From a virus: DNA of 64,000 nucleotides. Below are positions 7,324-15,668 of this stretch, one piece after another (position 1 is the first letter of the stretch; every line of letters starts with the position of its first letter). A program made the position numbers and the translations under genes. Below the pieces are notes generated by a model. That model did not search any database. It saw only the letters and a program-made list of their open reading frames with translations, and had not been told where the DNA came from. The stretch lies in the IMG/VR virus record IMGVR_UViG_3300046507_000526, positions 1-64,000 of that record; one strand, 5' to 3'.

Positions 7324-7539
7324 TTGACGAGAGTAGAAAAGTGCATAGCAATTGTATTTGTGATTGCGTTGCTGATGTCTGGTTTTCAATTCCTCGTCGA
7401 TTTTCTTCTGCATCGGTATTACGATTCCGGTAGTGCATTCACCAGAGTCCTCATCAGTATCTTCATAATTCGATGTGTCAACCGCTCTGTAAAACAAAGA
7501 GAAGATTTGCTATACCCATGGCGTAGAATCCTGGAGTAA
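7324..7539 (+). CDS. Small membrane protein, 71 aa (TTG start)
   Basis: TTG 7324 directly follows the preceding stop and has GGGAGA upstream. Two hydrophobic segments, CIAIVFVIALLMSGFQFLVDF near 7-27 and FTRVLISIFIIRCV near 39-52, suggest an inner-membrane hairpin with a basic C-terminus. Last gene of its operon; a terminator follows. Confidence 0.65.
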   Translation: MTRVEKCIAIVFVIALLMSGFQFLVDFLLHRYYDSGSAFTRVLISIFIIRCVNRSVKQREDLLYPWRRILE

Positions 7540-7556
7540 GCTTCTTCTCAGGATAG

Positions 7557-7582
7557 GCCCGGCTAATCACCGGGCTTTTTTT
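7557..7582 (+). terminator. Rho-independent terminator
   Basis: GCCCGG (7557-7562), loop, CCGGGC (7570-7575), then seven T. It closes the operon that starts at 4903. Confidence 0.9.
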
Positions 7583-7591
7583 AACCTACTC

Positions 7592-7612
7592 ATTTTGGTA
7601 TAAGGTATATAG
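7592..7612 (+). promoter_or_regulatory. Phage promoter element 4 (GGTATAAG class)
   Basis: ATTTTGGTATAAG followed by GTATATAG, 40 bases before GTG 7653. Confidence 0.75.
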
Positions 7613-7652
7613 AAACATCGCGTAGTATAACGCATTCATAAGGAGAAAAAAG

Positions 7653-7997
7653 GTGACATTAACTCCGTATGTAAAGACAAGAGTAAGTACCGGGGGTAAG
7701 TGTAAATTGATATCATTCGAAATACCAGGCGTAAGCCTGTTCCTTCTACAAGAGGAAGGTAAGCCTTTACAAGCTTTCAGTGAGAGACCAGGGCATGACA
7801 TTGAAAATCTGTTCAAGGCAGCTAAGTACAACATTGATCTGGAAATGGCAAGTATAGCTGGAGTTCGATACATGAAATCCAGAATCGAGGCTTTGCAAAA
7901 CGTTAAGCTGTACTTGGATGCCTTGATCGCTAACGATAAGATAGACTATATCAAGCGCGAGTCTTTAGAAGGCAGAGTAAAAGTATTTGAGATTTAA
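7653..7997 (+). CDS. Hypothetical protein, 114 aa (GTG start)
   Basis: GTG 7653 has an AAGGAG ribosome site. Single-gene unit between a promoter and a terminator. N-terminal half beta-like (KLISFEIPGVSLFLLQEEGK), C-terminal half helical with a repeated Lys/Asp pattern. No family recognised. Confidence 0.7.
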   Translation: MTLTPYVKTRVSTGGKCKLISFEIPGVSLFLLQEEGKPLQAFSERPGHDIENLFKAAKYNIDLEMASIAGVRYMKSRIEALQNVKLYLDALIANDKIDYIKRESLEGRVKVFEI

Positions 7998-8007
7998 ATC
8001 CCAAGAT

Positions 8008-8033
8008 AGCCCGAAGTAATTCGGGTTATTTTT
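8008..8033 (+). terminator. Rho-independent terminator
   Basis: CCCGAA (8010-8015), loop GTAA, TTCGGG (8020-8025), then TTATTTTTA. It ends the single-gene unit at 7653. Confidence 0.8.
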
Positions 8034-8042
8034 ACTTTGTCA

Positions 8043-8062
8043 AACTGGTATAAGTAGATTAG
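8043..8062 (+). promoter_or_regulatory. Phage promoter element 5 (GGTATAAG class)
   Basis: AACTGGTATAAG followed by TAGATTAG, about 46 bases before ATG 8100. Confidence 0.7.
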
Positions 8063-8099
8063 AAATAGAAGTACTTTACCAACTCACAAAGGGAAGGGT

Positions 8100-8543
8100 A
8101 TGTTTAAAAGTATATTGGAAGGCTTGTTCTGGCTGTACTTAATATATAGTCTCTTCATGTTCGGATTACACTACCTGGTGACCGCTAGTAATAAATCTGC
8201 TCTTGTCGAAATGCATAGGTTATCCGTTGAAAGGATAGCTAAAGCCTACGTGGATCAGAGGCTCTCGGTTGAACCGTGGATAGTTATCCCTCAGGTATTT
8301 CTAGTAGGACTATCAATGGTGATAATAGGAAGATACCTTTCAGTATCAACCTTCATCTGGTTCCTATTCAGTGTAGGGTATCTCGGATTGAATCTCACAG
8401 ACTTCGACAAATACTATCTCCCTGGCTGGGAATTAGGGGAAAGGATACGTAAAGAAAAAATTCGGAGTCATATTTCCAGGGCTCTTAGCAGTGTGGATCG
8501 AGTAAACAAAAAGAAGTTTGAAAATCCAAATGAGGAGCTTTAG
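8100..8543 (+). CDS. Membrane protein, 147 aa
   Basis: Ribosome site GGGAAGGG before ATG 8100. About three hydrophobic spans: residues 8-28 (GLFWLYLIYSLFMFGLHYLV), 60-78 (WIVIPQVFLVGLSMVII) and 84-100 (TFIWFLFSVGYLGLNL), then a basic helical tail. Probably in the host inner membrane. Single-gene unit; no family recognised. Confidence 0.75.
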   Translation: MFKSILEGLFWLYLIYSLFMFGLHYLVTASNKSALVEMHRLSVERIAKAYVDQRLSVEPWIVIPQVFLVGLSMVIIGRYLSVSTFIWFLFSVGYLGLNLTDFDKYYLPGWELGERIRKEKIRSHISRALSSVDRVNKKKFENPNEEL

Positions 8544-8548
8544 AAGTG

Positions 8549-8575
8549 AAAAAGCCCAGATTTCTCCGGGCTTTT
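8549..8575 (+). terminator. Terminator, first copy of a 27-base duplicated hairpin
   Basis: Stem AAAGCCC..GGGCTTT with the loop interior AGATTTCTCC. It sits between the convergent membrane-protein and tail-tube genes. The same 27 bases recur exactly at 10012-10038, on the far side of the tube and GIY-YIG genes. Confidence 0.85.
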
Positions 8576-8578
8576 CTT

Positions 8579-9256
8579 TTAGCTATTGAAGCTTACTGGA
8601 ACTGGTCGATCAAACTGAATTGAAACGTTTTCTGCGATGACCGGCTGTGCACTTGCGACTGCGAAGCTGTAGTTCTGGAACATACAGTATTCGAGGTACA
8701 GACCTGCAAGAGGAACACCGAAACCATCTGAGCCACCGCCACGAGTCTTGAATACCATCAGAAGACCAAACGGTACTGCGAATGTTTCGGAGTCTAGATT
8801 CATCTGAACGTAAGTGTTCGGAGAATCAGCGCCAGGAGCACCGAAACCACCGTTGTCCATAATCGGACGATATGCTTGCTGTGAAAGCGCATACAGAACG
8901 TTGCCCTGGTCAGCCAGGAATTTAGAAAGCGAAATTGCGTGTTGAGTTTTTCCGCGTGTGAAGAACGAACGGTTCGAACCAATTTCGAACAGTCGTGCTA
9001 GACCTGCGTCTGCACTCATTTGAATGTTATCGGTAAGACCGATGGGTACCAGGTCACCTACACCGCTCGAAAGACCGGTGAAACGTGCTGGGCCTGCGAA
9101 CAGGGCCGTGGTATCTGGAGATGCTGAATATTGTGAGAAGCGCTCGTAACCATCTTGGTTGAGCTTGGACATATATTCATTTTTCCAATCCCATCCGAGC
9201 CCAAATCCCGACTCCTGGATGGTTGTTAGACGATCATTTGTAGCGTCGGCTGCCAT
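8579..9256 (-). CDS. Probable tail tube protein, 225 aa
   Basis: Position next to the tail sheath and size suit the inner tube of a contractile tail. It contains SADAGLARLFEIGSNRSFFT near 78-97, followed by a Q/G/N-rich beta section, with no recognised catalytic motif. The AAGGA ribosome site lies in the short region shared with the divergent GIY-YIG gene. In most myoviruses sheath and tube are adjacent in one operon; here a homing endonuclease on the other strand separates them. The assignment rests mainly on context. Confidence 0.6.
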   Translation of the reverse strand: MAADATNDRLTTIQESGFGLGWDWKNEYMSKLNQDGYERFSQYSASPDTTALFAGPARFTGLSSGVGDLVPIGLTDNIQMSADAGLARLFEIGSNRSFFTRGKTQHAISLSKFLADQGNVLYALSQQAYRPIMDNGGFGAPGADSPNTYVQMNLDSETFAVPFGLLMVFKTRGGGSDGFGVPLAGLYLEYCMFQNYSFAVASAQPVIAENVSIQFDRPVPVSFNS

Positions 9257-9280
9257 ACTGTGTTAGTCCTTAAATTATGA

Positions 9281-9302
9281 ATTTTTGGTACAAGGTAGTT
9301 GA
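9281..9302 (+). promoter_or_regulatory. Phage promoter element 6 (GGTACAAG variant)
   Basis: ATTTTTGGTACAAG followed by GTAGTTGA, ahead of the GIY-YIG gene. It shows that the in-frame ATG at 9277 lies upstream of the probable transcript start. Confidence 0.55.
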
Positions 9303-9345
9303 ACAACCTAGTACTCTACGGTTGTATTTTAATGGAAGTTTGGAA

Positions 9346-10008
9346 GTGAAACTTATAAACGAAAACAACTATGATTTGACACTACCTGGAATTTACTGCA
9401 TAAAAAACACAGTTAATGAGAAGGTCTACATCGGATCTGCAAAAGTGTTAAGAAACAGAATTTGGGAGCATCGGTCTGATCTTAAGAGAAAACGTCATAA
9501 AAATATACATCTGACTCGTGCATATGAGCAGTATGGAGTCGAAGCTTTCGAAATTTTTATCCTCGAAGTAATTGAAAATTTAGATAAGTTGAAGGAACGT
9601 GAGCAATATTGGATGGATACCTACCGAAGCCATGACAAGGAAAAAGGATATAACATTTCTAAATTAGCCGAACGCTCCACGATGTCTGAAGATGGTAAAA
9701 AACGATTATCCGAGTTGAGAAAAGGAAGACCTTTATCTGAAGCTCATAAAAAAGCTATATCAGAAGGAGGTAAGGGCCGCAAATTTACAGAGGAACATAG
9801 AAAAAGAATCGGAGATGCGCATAGAGGAAGGGCTAGGTCTGATGAAGTAAAGAAAATTCTCTCAGAGGCTAAAAAGAAATCAACGTATAGACCTGATACT
9901 GAAAAACTCAGACTTGCAAATATCGGTAGGATACATTCTGAAGAAGAGCGTAGAAAAAGAGGAGATTCGATTCGTAGTTTCCACGAAAACAAAAAGAAAG
10001 CTTCGTAA
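9346..10008 (+). CDS. GIY-YIG homing endonuclease with NUMOD3 repeats, about 220 aa (GTG start)
   Basis: The nuclease domain begins with GIYCIKN (GIY) and KVYIGSA (YIG), followed by LRNRIWEHRSDLKRKRHKN with the catalytic Arg, and a Glu later in EREQYWMDTY. The C-terminal half holds NUMOD3-type DNA-binding repeats (KGRPLSEAHKKAIS, KGRKFTEEHRKRIGDAHRGR). GTG 9346 with GGAAG upstream fits better than ATG 9277, which overlaps the promoter element. It lies in the opposite orientation between tube and sheath, a typical site for a mobile free-standing homing endonuclease. Confidence 0.9.
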   Translation: MKLINENNYDLTLPGIYCIKNTVNEKVYIGSAKVLRNRIWEHRSDLKRKRHKNIHLTRAYEQYGVEAFEIFILEVIENLDKLKEREQYWMDTYRSHDKEKGYNISKLAERSTMSEDGKKRLSELRKGRPLSEAHKKAISEGGKGRKFTEEHRKRIGDAHRGRARSDEVKKILSEAKKKSTYRPDTEKLRLANIGRIHSEEERRKRGDSIRSFHENKKKAS

Positions 10009-10011
10009 ATA

Positions 10012-10044
10012 AAAAAGCCCAGATTTCTCCGGGCTTTTTTTAGC
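10012..10044 (+). terminator. Terminator, second copy of the duplicated hairpin
   Basis: The first 27 bases are identical to 8549-8575, followed by further T. It ends the GIY-YIG transcript convergent with the sheath gene. Confidence 0.85.
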
Positions 10045-10054
10045 TTATCTAAGG

Positions 10055-12691
10055 TTAGATAATCAGGTATAGATTGATGTAGTTCATCGGGTAGACGACT
10101 GAAATATTCAAATTGATGATTACCTGATCTTTATTATTCGGATCTTGAGCTAGACTCGTAATCTTATAACCTAAAAGCGGTGCACCGATCTTAGGAAGTT
10201 TCTGACCTTTGTAAAGCTCAGAAGCCGAAATAATAGTTTGACGCAAAGTATTCAAACTATCGGGTGTGATGTTCCATTTTCCGATGAATGATTTCAATGT
10301 GTCTGAGTAGGCATATGATAACCAATCCCAGTTCTTAACTACAAGCAATTCACGATACTCAAGAACAGACATATCCGTGGTAAGTTCGTGACGAACGTAA
10401 GGAATTGAACCTTGGGTTTCTTGTACGAACAGGAACGTACCAGCAGCAGCCATCGTATTCATCTGTGCTCTTGTGAAGAAAAAGTTTGAATACTTCAGAT
10501 CTGCAATACCAGCCACACCAACGTTTGTAAATCCTTGTTGCACAGGGAAGCCTGCAACCATACCGCCAAGAGCAGCACACAGATAGTAACCCGGCAGATA
10601 CTTAACCACGCCACCGATAGTCACACCAACCGTATCCGGCTGAACGTGAATAACACGCTTGTCCGTAAACGTAGTGCTAACAGCAGCAACCGCAGCGGCC
10701 TTCTGAGCCTTAGTCAGCGTGCGAGTTACATAGTAGCTCACAGCTGTAGCAGTGCCCGTAGCAGCGACAACGACTTGCTGATTGCTCAGAACTTGTTGAA
10801 CTTGCAGCGAACCAACTTGAGTCGGCGTACCTGTAGCAGCCGTAACCACAACAGAGTCACCAGGAACAACACCGTCGCTCAGGAACGTAGCGTTAGAAGC
10901 CGTAAGCACGTAGTTACCGTTGATAACAGTAATTGCGTTGTTACCGCCATTAGCGTTTACAAAACCTGACGAGTAAGGACCGATATCCTGAACAGTAGGA
11001 ATAGCAGTGTTAACCAGAGCTACACGCCAAGCAGCCATTTGCGGAGTAGACATTTGATCTACGTGAGCTTGGAACATTGCCAGAATATCTTCTTCTTGCG
11101 TCAGCGGAACCAGTGCGTACAGGCGATGACCTTCAGCAAGCTCCAGAGCCGTTTCGTAACCAATCAGGTCATTTGAAGGCACAGCGATAACATTGATTTG
11201 CGTCGTCGTGTTGGCCATACAAAGAACTGAAGCCAGACCCAGCGGATTCGCTTCGGAAGTATCACCTAGGATACCTTCGATATCACCAGTCGTAGTCAGA
11301 ACCTGGATAGTTCCCGACAGATCTGTACGAAGACCACGGTACGCAAAGTGCACTTCACCGCTAACCACACGACCGTAAACGATGTACGGATTAGGTTCGA
11401 TAGAAATCTGACCTGTCGTAGGAGCATTCGAAGCATCGTAGTTAGACGAGCTTGTATGCGGGTTTGTAGCAGGAAGAAGCTGGTTGTTATATACCTTGCG
11501 AGTCTTAACAGTGAACAGGGCCTTCTTGATAACAGCAACACCGCTCGACACAGTTGTACCGACAGCAGGCGAAATGGTAAGGACGTTAGATGCGACTGCA
11601 GAAACAGTAGCAACCAGGTCGGCATTGTTAGCACCAGCGCCGCGAATCAGGATCGTGTCACCAACGATGATACCTGTTGCGCTAGTAACAGTAACCGATG
11701 TAGCACCTGACGTAGCACCTGCTGAAAGCGTAGTTTGAACGCTAAGGTCAGAGGGAAGCACATCAGTCGTGTTCAGGGTAATAAGCGTAGACGTAGGATT
11801 AGTTACTTGGGTAACCGTCGTCGTAAACGTCGAAGCTACAGCACTTACATTCGTATAATCGATTTCGATCTGATCACCGGCTTCAACCAGAAGGGTAGAA
11901 GTTGTCGAATTAACGTTTGAAATAGCCGCTTTGGTAATTACAGCGCCAGCTGCAGTCGTACCAGCTTGAGCAGAAATCGTGAACGTAGTACCCGAGATAT
12001 TGGTAATCGTTGCAGTAAGTGCTGCACCAGCTGCACCTGCGCCTGCGATAGTGATCTGGTCACCGATAACAAAGCGTGTAGCGTTAGTCACCGAAGTGAT
12101 AGAAGCTGAACCAGAAGTTGCAGAACCAGTACCGGTAGGAGCCGAAATATCCAGTTCGTTAGAACCAGAATAACCAAGGAATCCGCTTACAAGCGTTTCG
12201 ATTTTTGCGTTGTTCAGATAAACCTGAACTGAGGTCGTATCTACAACTTGGCCAGGTTTGGTCGAAGGAAGACCGAACGTATTAACTACGCCAGAGTTGC
12301 TGATAACAGCCGTTTTCGTAACAGTAACACCGCTTACAGTTGTACCTGCAGCCGTGTCAGTCGTTGCCGTAAAGCCAGCTACTGAAAGAACTGTTGCGCT
12401 AAGTGTACTACCCGTGGAAGAAGCACCCGGAATAAGCAGAACATCACCGATAGCGAAAGGAACAGGCGCAGTAAAAGTAACCACAGCCGAACCTGCTGTC
12501 ATGCTACCAGAGGCGGAGACCGCTGGAACTGCTGCAGTTTGGATGAGAGATGCGGTCGAACCAGCTACGTAGCTAACTACGTTGTAAGCCGGACCGACAA
12601 GGCACACTTCCAGATCAGGGGTAGTATTAGCAACACCGCCAGAGCTTTGCAGCTGTTGATAAACTAGTACTGATGGAATGACATATGACAT
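10055..12691 (-). CDS. Tail sheath protein with three tandem surface-repeat insertions, 878 aa
   Basis: Contractile sheath subunit. The N-terminus SYVIPSVLVYQQLQSSGGV and the C-terminal ~250 residues (KYSNFFFTRAQMNTM, YRELLVVKNWDWLSYAYSDT, DQVIINLNISVVYPMNYINL) follow the sheath layout. Between them lie three related ~70-residue segments, about 59-132, 190-260 and 323-393. They share SGSA..T......IGD.I.I.GAG......AT......GTTVS....TK.A. At 878 aa it is longer than many sheath proteins because of these. They probably decorate the outer tail surface. Ribosome site AGGA; late element at 12765. Confidence 0.9.
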   Translation of the reverse strand: MSYVIPSVLVYQQLQSSGGVANTTPDLEVCLVGPAYNVVSYVAGSTASLIQTAAVPAVSASGSMTAGSAVVTFTAPVPFAIGDVLLIPGASSTGSTLSATVLSVAGFTATTDTAAGTTVSGVTVTKTAVISNSGVVNTFGLPSTKPGQVVDTTSVQVYLNNAKIETLVSGFLGYSGSNELDISAPTGTGSATSGSASITSVTNATRFVIGDQITIAGAGAAGAALTATITNISGTTFTISAQAGTTAAGAVITKAAISNVNSTTSTLLVEAGDQIEIDYTNVSAVASTFTTTVTQVTNPTSTLITLNTTDVLPSDLSVQTTLSAGATSGATSVTVTSATGIIVGDTILIRGAGANNADLVATVSAVASNVLTISPAVGTTVSSGVAVIKKALFTVKTRKVYNNQLLPATNPHTSSSNYDASNAPTTGQISIEPNPYIVYGRVVSGEVHFAYRGLRTDLSGTIQVLTTTGDIEGILGDTSEANPLGLASVLCMANTTTQINVIAVPSNDLIGYETALELAEGHRLYALVPLTQEEDILAMFQAHVDQMSTPQMAAWRVALVNTAIPTVQDIGPYSSGFVNANGGNNAITVINGNYVLTASNATFLSDGVVPGDSVVVTAATGTPTQVGSLQVQQVLSNQQVVVAATGTATAVSYYVTRTLTKAQKAAAVAAVSTTFTDKRVIHVQPDTVGVTIGGVVKYLPGYYLCAALGGMVAGFPVQQGFTNVGVAGIADLKYSNFFFTRAQMNTMAAAGTFLFVQETQGSIPYVRHELTTDMSVLEYRELLVVKNWDWLSYAYSDTLKSFIGKWNITPDSLNTLRQTIISASELYKGQKLPKIGAPLLGYKITSLAQDPNNKDQVIINLNISVVYPMNYINLYLII

Positions 12692-12764
12692 ATTTATTTC
12701 CTAAAAGGATTTTGATACTTGCAGCCACACGGCTACAAGCGAGAATTTTGACACGTTATGCAGG

Positions 12765-12772
12765 TATTTTAA
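12765..12772 (-). promoter_or_regulatory. Late-type promoter element TTAAAATA (sheath)
   Basis: TTAAAATA followed by CCTGC on the minus strand, 74 bases before the sheath start. It overlaps the end of the 203-aa gene. Confidence 0.5.
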
Positions 12773-13380
12773 TTTAAATTGATGCCGTCAGCCTGCATGT
12801 TGATGACGAAGTTTTTAATTTTTATACTATCGTTCGTCACCCTCCAACGTTCCTCTTTCATATAAGGCACAGAAATAGAAACTCTGAATTTACCATTTGT
12901 TTCGTCCCCTACAAACTCACATGGACTTACTGATAGCGGAGAAGCAAAGTCTTTGAATCCTTGGGTTTCGCAGAGATAGGGCCTTGACCATAGAAGAAAA
13001 TGCTGCACCATATCGGTAAGAATTTCGCAACTACCTTGTTGGGCAGCTTCTATAACTATCGTCGCTTGTCCTTGATACAATACGAAATTATTAATATCTT
13101 TTAAGCCAAAAGTTTCATTCATTGTTTTCCCTTCTGCAAGGTTATCAGTGAGAGAAAACTTGTTGACCGAATAAGGTCCCCTATCTACGAGGATACGAGG
13201 TCTTTCATTGAACGTGATCTTGTGCATGTTATTAGAATACTCAAGTTCAACAGTTCTTTTCTTTTCATCAATGTCCCAATAAAAACTGGTAGGAGATGTG
13301 TATGTATTAAAAAAATAACGCAAAGGGCCAAGGATAAGTGAACTTAGATCCACTGGGCTGAAAAATGCTGCATCACTCAT
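12769..13380 (-). CDS. Virion/neck protein candidate, 203 aa
   Basis: Unrecognised. It lies between the sheath and other neck-region genes, the usual place of tail terminator or neck proteins. Contains ELEYSNNMHKITFNERPRIL near 48-67 and a C-terminal beta-rich region. Its start overlaps the stop of the preceding 293-aa gene by one base (TAATG), so the two products are probably made in linked amounts. Confidence 0.6.
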   Translation of the reverse strand: MSDAAFFSPVDLSSLILGPLRYFFNTYTSPTSFYWDIDEKKRTVELEYSNNMHKITFNERPRILVDRGPYSVNKFSLTDNLAEGKTMNETFGLKDINNFVLYQGQATIVIEAAQQGSCEILTDMVQHFLLWSRPYLCETQGFKDFASPLSVSPCEFVGDETNGKFRVSISVPYMKEERWRVTNDSIKIKNFVINMQADGINLN

Positions 13381-14261
13381 TAATATGGCTCCAAATACTG
13401 TGTTGGGAAGTCAGGTAGATTTCTTGTAACCAGTTGATATTCAACGTCCCCTTTGCTTAGCTGAATCAAGGTCAGCATTTGACGTACAACATTTCCTTGA
13501 AGCTCAGTCGTACGAATGTTTGAAACTTCGTATAGATTCCAATCTCCTATCCGTACTAGAACGTCGCCTAACCGAATATCAGGCATAGAAATAGTCCATG
13601 CTCCGATAGTGTTTTCTTCATCATGGCCTATGTATGACTTTACTTCCTGGTTTGGAGTTGGATCATACTGAAGGAATAGTTTCACGGGATCAAAGAATCC
13701 TCCTTGAAACGAAGTTCCCAAACACTGAGGGCAATGATCGTCAGTCACCTGTTCAGTAGTTGCATTCCAGCAGCGAGTACAGCGCATTCCATAAGTCTTT
13801 TTACGAAACAGATAAGAGCCAATACCTGCGAATCTACTAAGCAACCAGTATTCTCTGCGCTGAACTTCAATGCTTCGCAGAGTGACCCAATTTCGTTGGT
13901 TTGTGTTCCATGTTGCAGGATCTGATCTAAGGGTAACATTATTTTTATCCTGTAGTATTGCTTCTACTACGTAGTACCCTTTGTTATATTTTGAATATTC
14001 TTCCGTAGTAGGATCTGCAAAAGTAGTTCCCGTTATCGGTGTTGAATTTAACTTTACAAATCCGCTATCTTCTACAGGAGAGAAATATACATCGAATAAG
14101 CAGTGGCCAAAAGAAGCCGGTACAGACCACTCTACAGTCACCTGTTTGAACCATTGAGGGTAGACCTTCACTCGGATAGCCGAAGCCCTCCTAGCCGTTT
14201 CTAGGGGCAATTGAAGGGTTTGTATTAAGAACCCTGGGGTGACTGAGAGGTTGAATGCCAT
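13380..14261 (-). CDS. Structural protein with FN3-like domain and zinc ribbon, 293 aa
   Basis: Residues ~25-120 resemble a fibronectin type III fold (VTVEWSVPASFGHCLFDVYF, then GYYVVEAIL). Residues ~158-180 hold two Cys pairs, CTRCWNAT and CPQCLGTS, typical of a zinc ribbon. The C-terminus is beta-rich (IRLGDVLVRIGDWNLYEVSN). Probably a head-tail joining or neck protein by position. A late element sits only 9 bases before ATG, implying an almost leaderless mRNA. Confidence 0.6.
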   Translation of the reverse strand: MAFNLSVTPGFLIQTLQLPLETARRASAIRVKVYPQWFKQVTVEWSVPASFGHCLFDVYFSPVEDSGFVKLNSTPITGTTFADPTTEEYSKYNKGYYVVEAILQDKNNVTLRSDPATWNTNQRNWVTLRSIEVQRREYWLLSRFAGIGSYLFRKKTYGMRCTRCWNATTEQVTDDHCPQCLGTSFQGGFFDPVKLFLQYDPTPNQEVKSYIGHDEENTIGAWTISMPDIRLGDVLVRIGDWNLYEVSNIRTTELQGNVVRQMLTLIQLSKGDVEYQLVTRNLPDFPTQYLEPY

Positions 14262-14269
14262 AGTACCTG

Positions 14270-14277
14270 TATTTTAA
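14270..14277 (-). promoter_or_regulatory. Late-type promoter element TTAAAATA (293-aa gene)
   Basis: TTAAAATACAGGTAC on the minus strand, directly after a terminator and just before ATG 14261. If start sites fall as in T4 late promoters, the transcript would be nearly leaderless. Confidence 0.5.
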
Positions 14278-14303
14278 AAGCAAAAGCCTCCCGAAGGAGG
14301 CCT
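14276..14303 (-). terminator. Minus-strand terminator with TTCG loop
   Basis: On the minus strand GCCTCC, loop TTCG, GGAGGC, then TTTTGCTTTT. It follows the 149-aa gene and precedes the next late element. Confidence 0.85.
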
Positions 14304-14323
14304 TGTATTAAGTATTGCTTAGA

Positions 14324-14773
14324 TCACCAAATTGGCATAATTGCCAGATCTGAAGATACATGTCCCCAACCGCTTTCCATGTTCAATTGAATCTTCAGCT
14401 TTGTAGCCGATTCCATAAACTGTTGCTGGAAGTTAGCAGCTAGACTTCTATACAACTCGGCTCTTTCTTCGATTGGGATCTGAAGCCCACCGTCGCTGTA
14501 TTGCATTGTGTTACGAGCTAAAAGCAAAGCTTTACCATCGTATGCGTGCCAAAGAGTTCCATAAAGAAGCAAAACTTTCGAAGGAAAGTTCTGAACTCCT
14601 ATGTTTCCCTTGGGAGGAATCACGTTGAATGAATCTGCCGCAAAGGTCATACAAAGCTCAATGAACGTATCGGTCATTTCCTCACCTTCGATGAGGTAAT
14701 TATTTACTGCGTAATCACTTGTATATTCTCTAACCTCTTGCGGGGTGAGAACCTGCGGCATATTCACTGACAT
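14324..14773 (-). CDS. Head-tail connector candidate, 149 aa
   Basis: Mostly helical (LTPQEVREYTSDYAVNNYLI, then FIELCMTFAADSFNVIPP). Size and position suit a head-completion or adaptor protein, but no family is certain. It begins 4 bases after the 146-aa gene stop and is followed by a strong terminator. Confidence 0.5.
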   Translation of the reverse strand: MSVNMPQVLTPQEVREYTSDYAVNNYLIEGEEMTDTFIELCMTFAADSFNVIPPKGNIGVQNFPSKVLLLYGTLWHAYDGKALLLARNTMQYSDGGLQIPIEERAELYRSLAANFQQQFMESATKLKIQLNMESGWGHVSSDLAIMPIW

Positions 14774-14777
14774 CTAA

Positions 14778-15218
14778 TTACTCCGTAGCTTCAGTTTTAT
14801 CTGCTGCTTTGCGACCGCGTTTACCGGTATTCGTTTCTTCTGCTGACTTACCGATTGCTGTCGATGCTGCAGCTTCTCCAGTCTTTTCTACACCGCTTTG
14901 GCCGAGGGCTACACTGCTTGCAGTGCTTTCAGCGGGAGTATCTGTTGACTTAAGCAGTTCTTCTGCAGTCAGGCCTTTATAGCCTTCTGTTTCGATAATC
15001 GGAACGATTGGCTTCGGAAGATCAGCAGCGTCAGGCACTTCAGAATGAACTTCAACCCAACCCTTGTTCACGGAATCCATGATGTCCGGATGTTCGAGAT
15101 CAGATTCTAGAACCTTTGCAAAACCACCTACTTTTAGGGAGATATAACCCGCTTTCATAACCAGGCCAGTTTGGAGTTTGTTGACCAGGTAAAAATTCTT
15201 AAATACTACTTTTGACAT
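14778..15218 (-). CDS. Virion protein candidate with disordered tail, 146 aa
   Basis: ATG 15218 has AAAGGA at about 7-base spacing; a TTG two codons upstream sits too close to it. The first ~80 residues look folded (VVFKNFYLVNKLQTGLVMKA, GYISLKVGGFAKVLESDLEH). The remainder is Ala/Ser/Thr/Glu-rich and ends in a basic GKRGRKAADKTEATE. Likely a small neck or head accessory protein; not recognised. Confidence 0.6.
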   Translation of the reverse strand: MSKVVFKNFYLVNKLQTGLVMKAGYISLKVGGFAKVLESDLEHPDIMDSVNKGWVEVHSEVPDAADLPKPIVPIIETEGYKGLTAEELLKSTDTPAESTASSVALGQSGVEKTGEAAASTAIGKSAEETNTGKRGRKAADKTEATE

Positions 15219-15232
15219 TGTCAATTCCTTTC

Positions 15233-15556
15233 TTAAGAGTTACCATTGTAAGGCGCGCCGTATAGTTTGTCAATCCGAGCAAGAATCTTATTATCTTGAT
15301 GTTGCATGTACTTATGCAAGCCCAGGAATCCACCACCTACGACAGCAGCTCCACCAACACCCAATTTAACCCTTGTCTGAAATGTTCTTCCAGCTTCTAC
15401 TTTGGCCTTCCGTCTAGCTCTACCTGAAGTAAGACCGGATTTCTCCGCCTCTTCTAAAACTGAAGCTTTGTTAGCCCATGACTTAGCAGACTTACCAGAA
15501 GCAGTGTCTAGCATTTTCAAGGTCTTGGATAGGTATTTATTAAATGCACCTGCCAT
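15233..15556 (-). CDS. Internal virion protein candidate with variant tag (AFNKYLSKTL), 107 aa
   Basis: The N-terminus MAGAFNKYLSKTLKML is a divergent form of the MNKYLEKIA tag seen on several other proteins here. A basic helical region (SGRARRKAKVEAGRTFQTRV) and a Gly-rich hydrophobic stretch (LGVGGAAVVGGGFLGL) follow, the same composition as the tagged 147-, 155- and 106-aa proteins. Preceded by a late element at 15581. Proposed head-internal or membrane-interacting protein. Confidence 0.6.
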   Translation of the reverse strand: MAGAFNKYLSKTLKMLDTASGKSAKSWANKASVLEEAEKSGLTSGRARRKAKVEAGRTFQTRVKLGVGGAAVVGGGFLGLHKYMQHQDNKILARIDKLYGAPYNGNS

Positions 15557-15580
15557 GTTGGTTTCCTTAAATTACAGAGT

Positions 15581-15588
15581 TATTTTAA
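15581..15588 (-). promoter_or_regulatory. Late-type promoter element TTAAAATA (107-aa gene)
   Basis: TTAAAATAACTC on the minus strand, 25 bases before ATG 15556. Confidence 0.5.
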
Positions 15589-15607
15589 CAGAGTAAATGG
15601 ATCTTGG

Positions 15608-15628
15608 AAATTGGTATAAGGAATATAG
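15608..15628 (+). promoter_or_regulatory. Phage promoter element 7 (GGTATAAG class)
   Basis: AAATTGGTATAAG followed by GAATATAG, 41 bases before ATG 15669. It is divergent from the late element at 15581. Confidence 0.75.
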
Positions 15629-15668
15629 AAAGACCGTGTAGCTGTATCTTTGTTATAAGGAGATATTA

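Noticed and set aside
9277-9345. ATG 9277 as the GIY-YIG start
   Set aside because: It precedes and overlaps the promoter variant at 9281 and has no ribosome site; GTG 9346 fits better.
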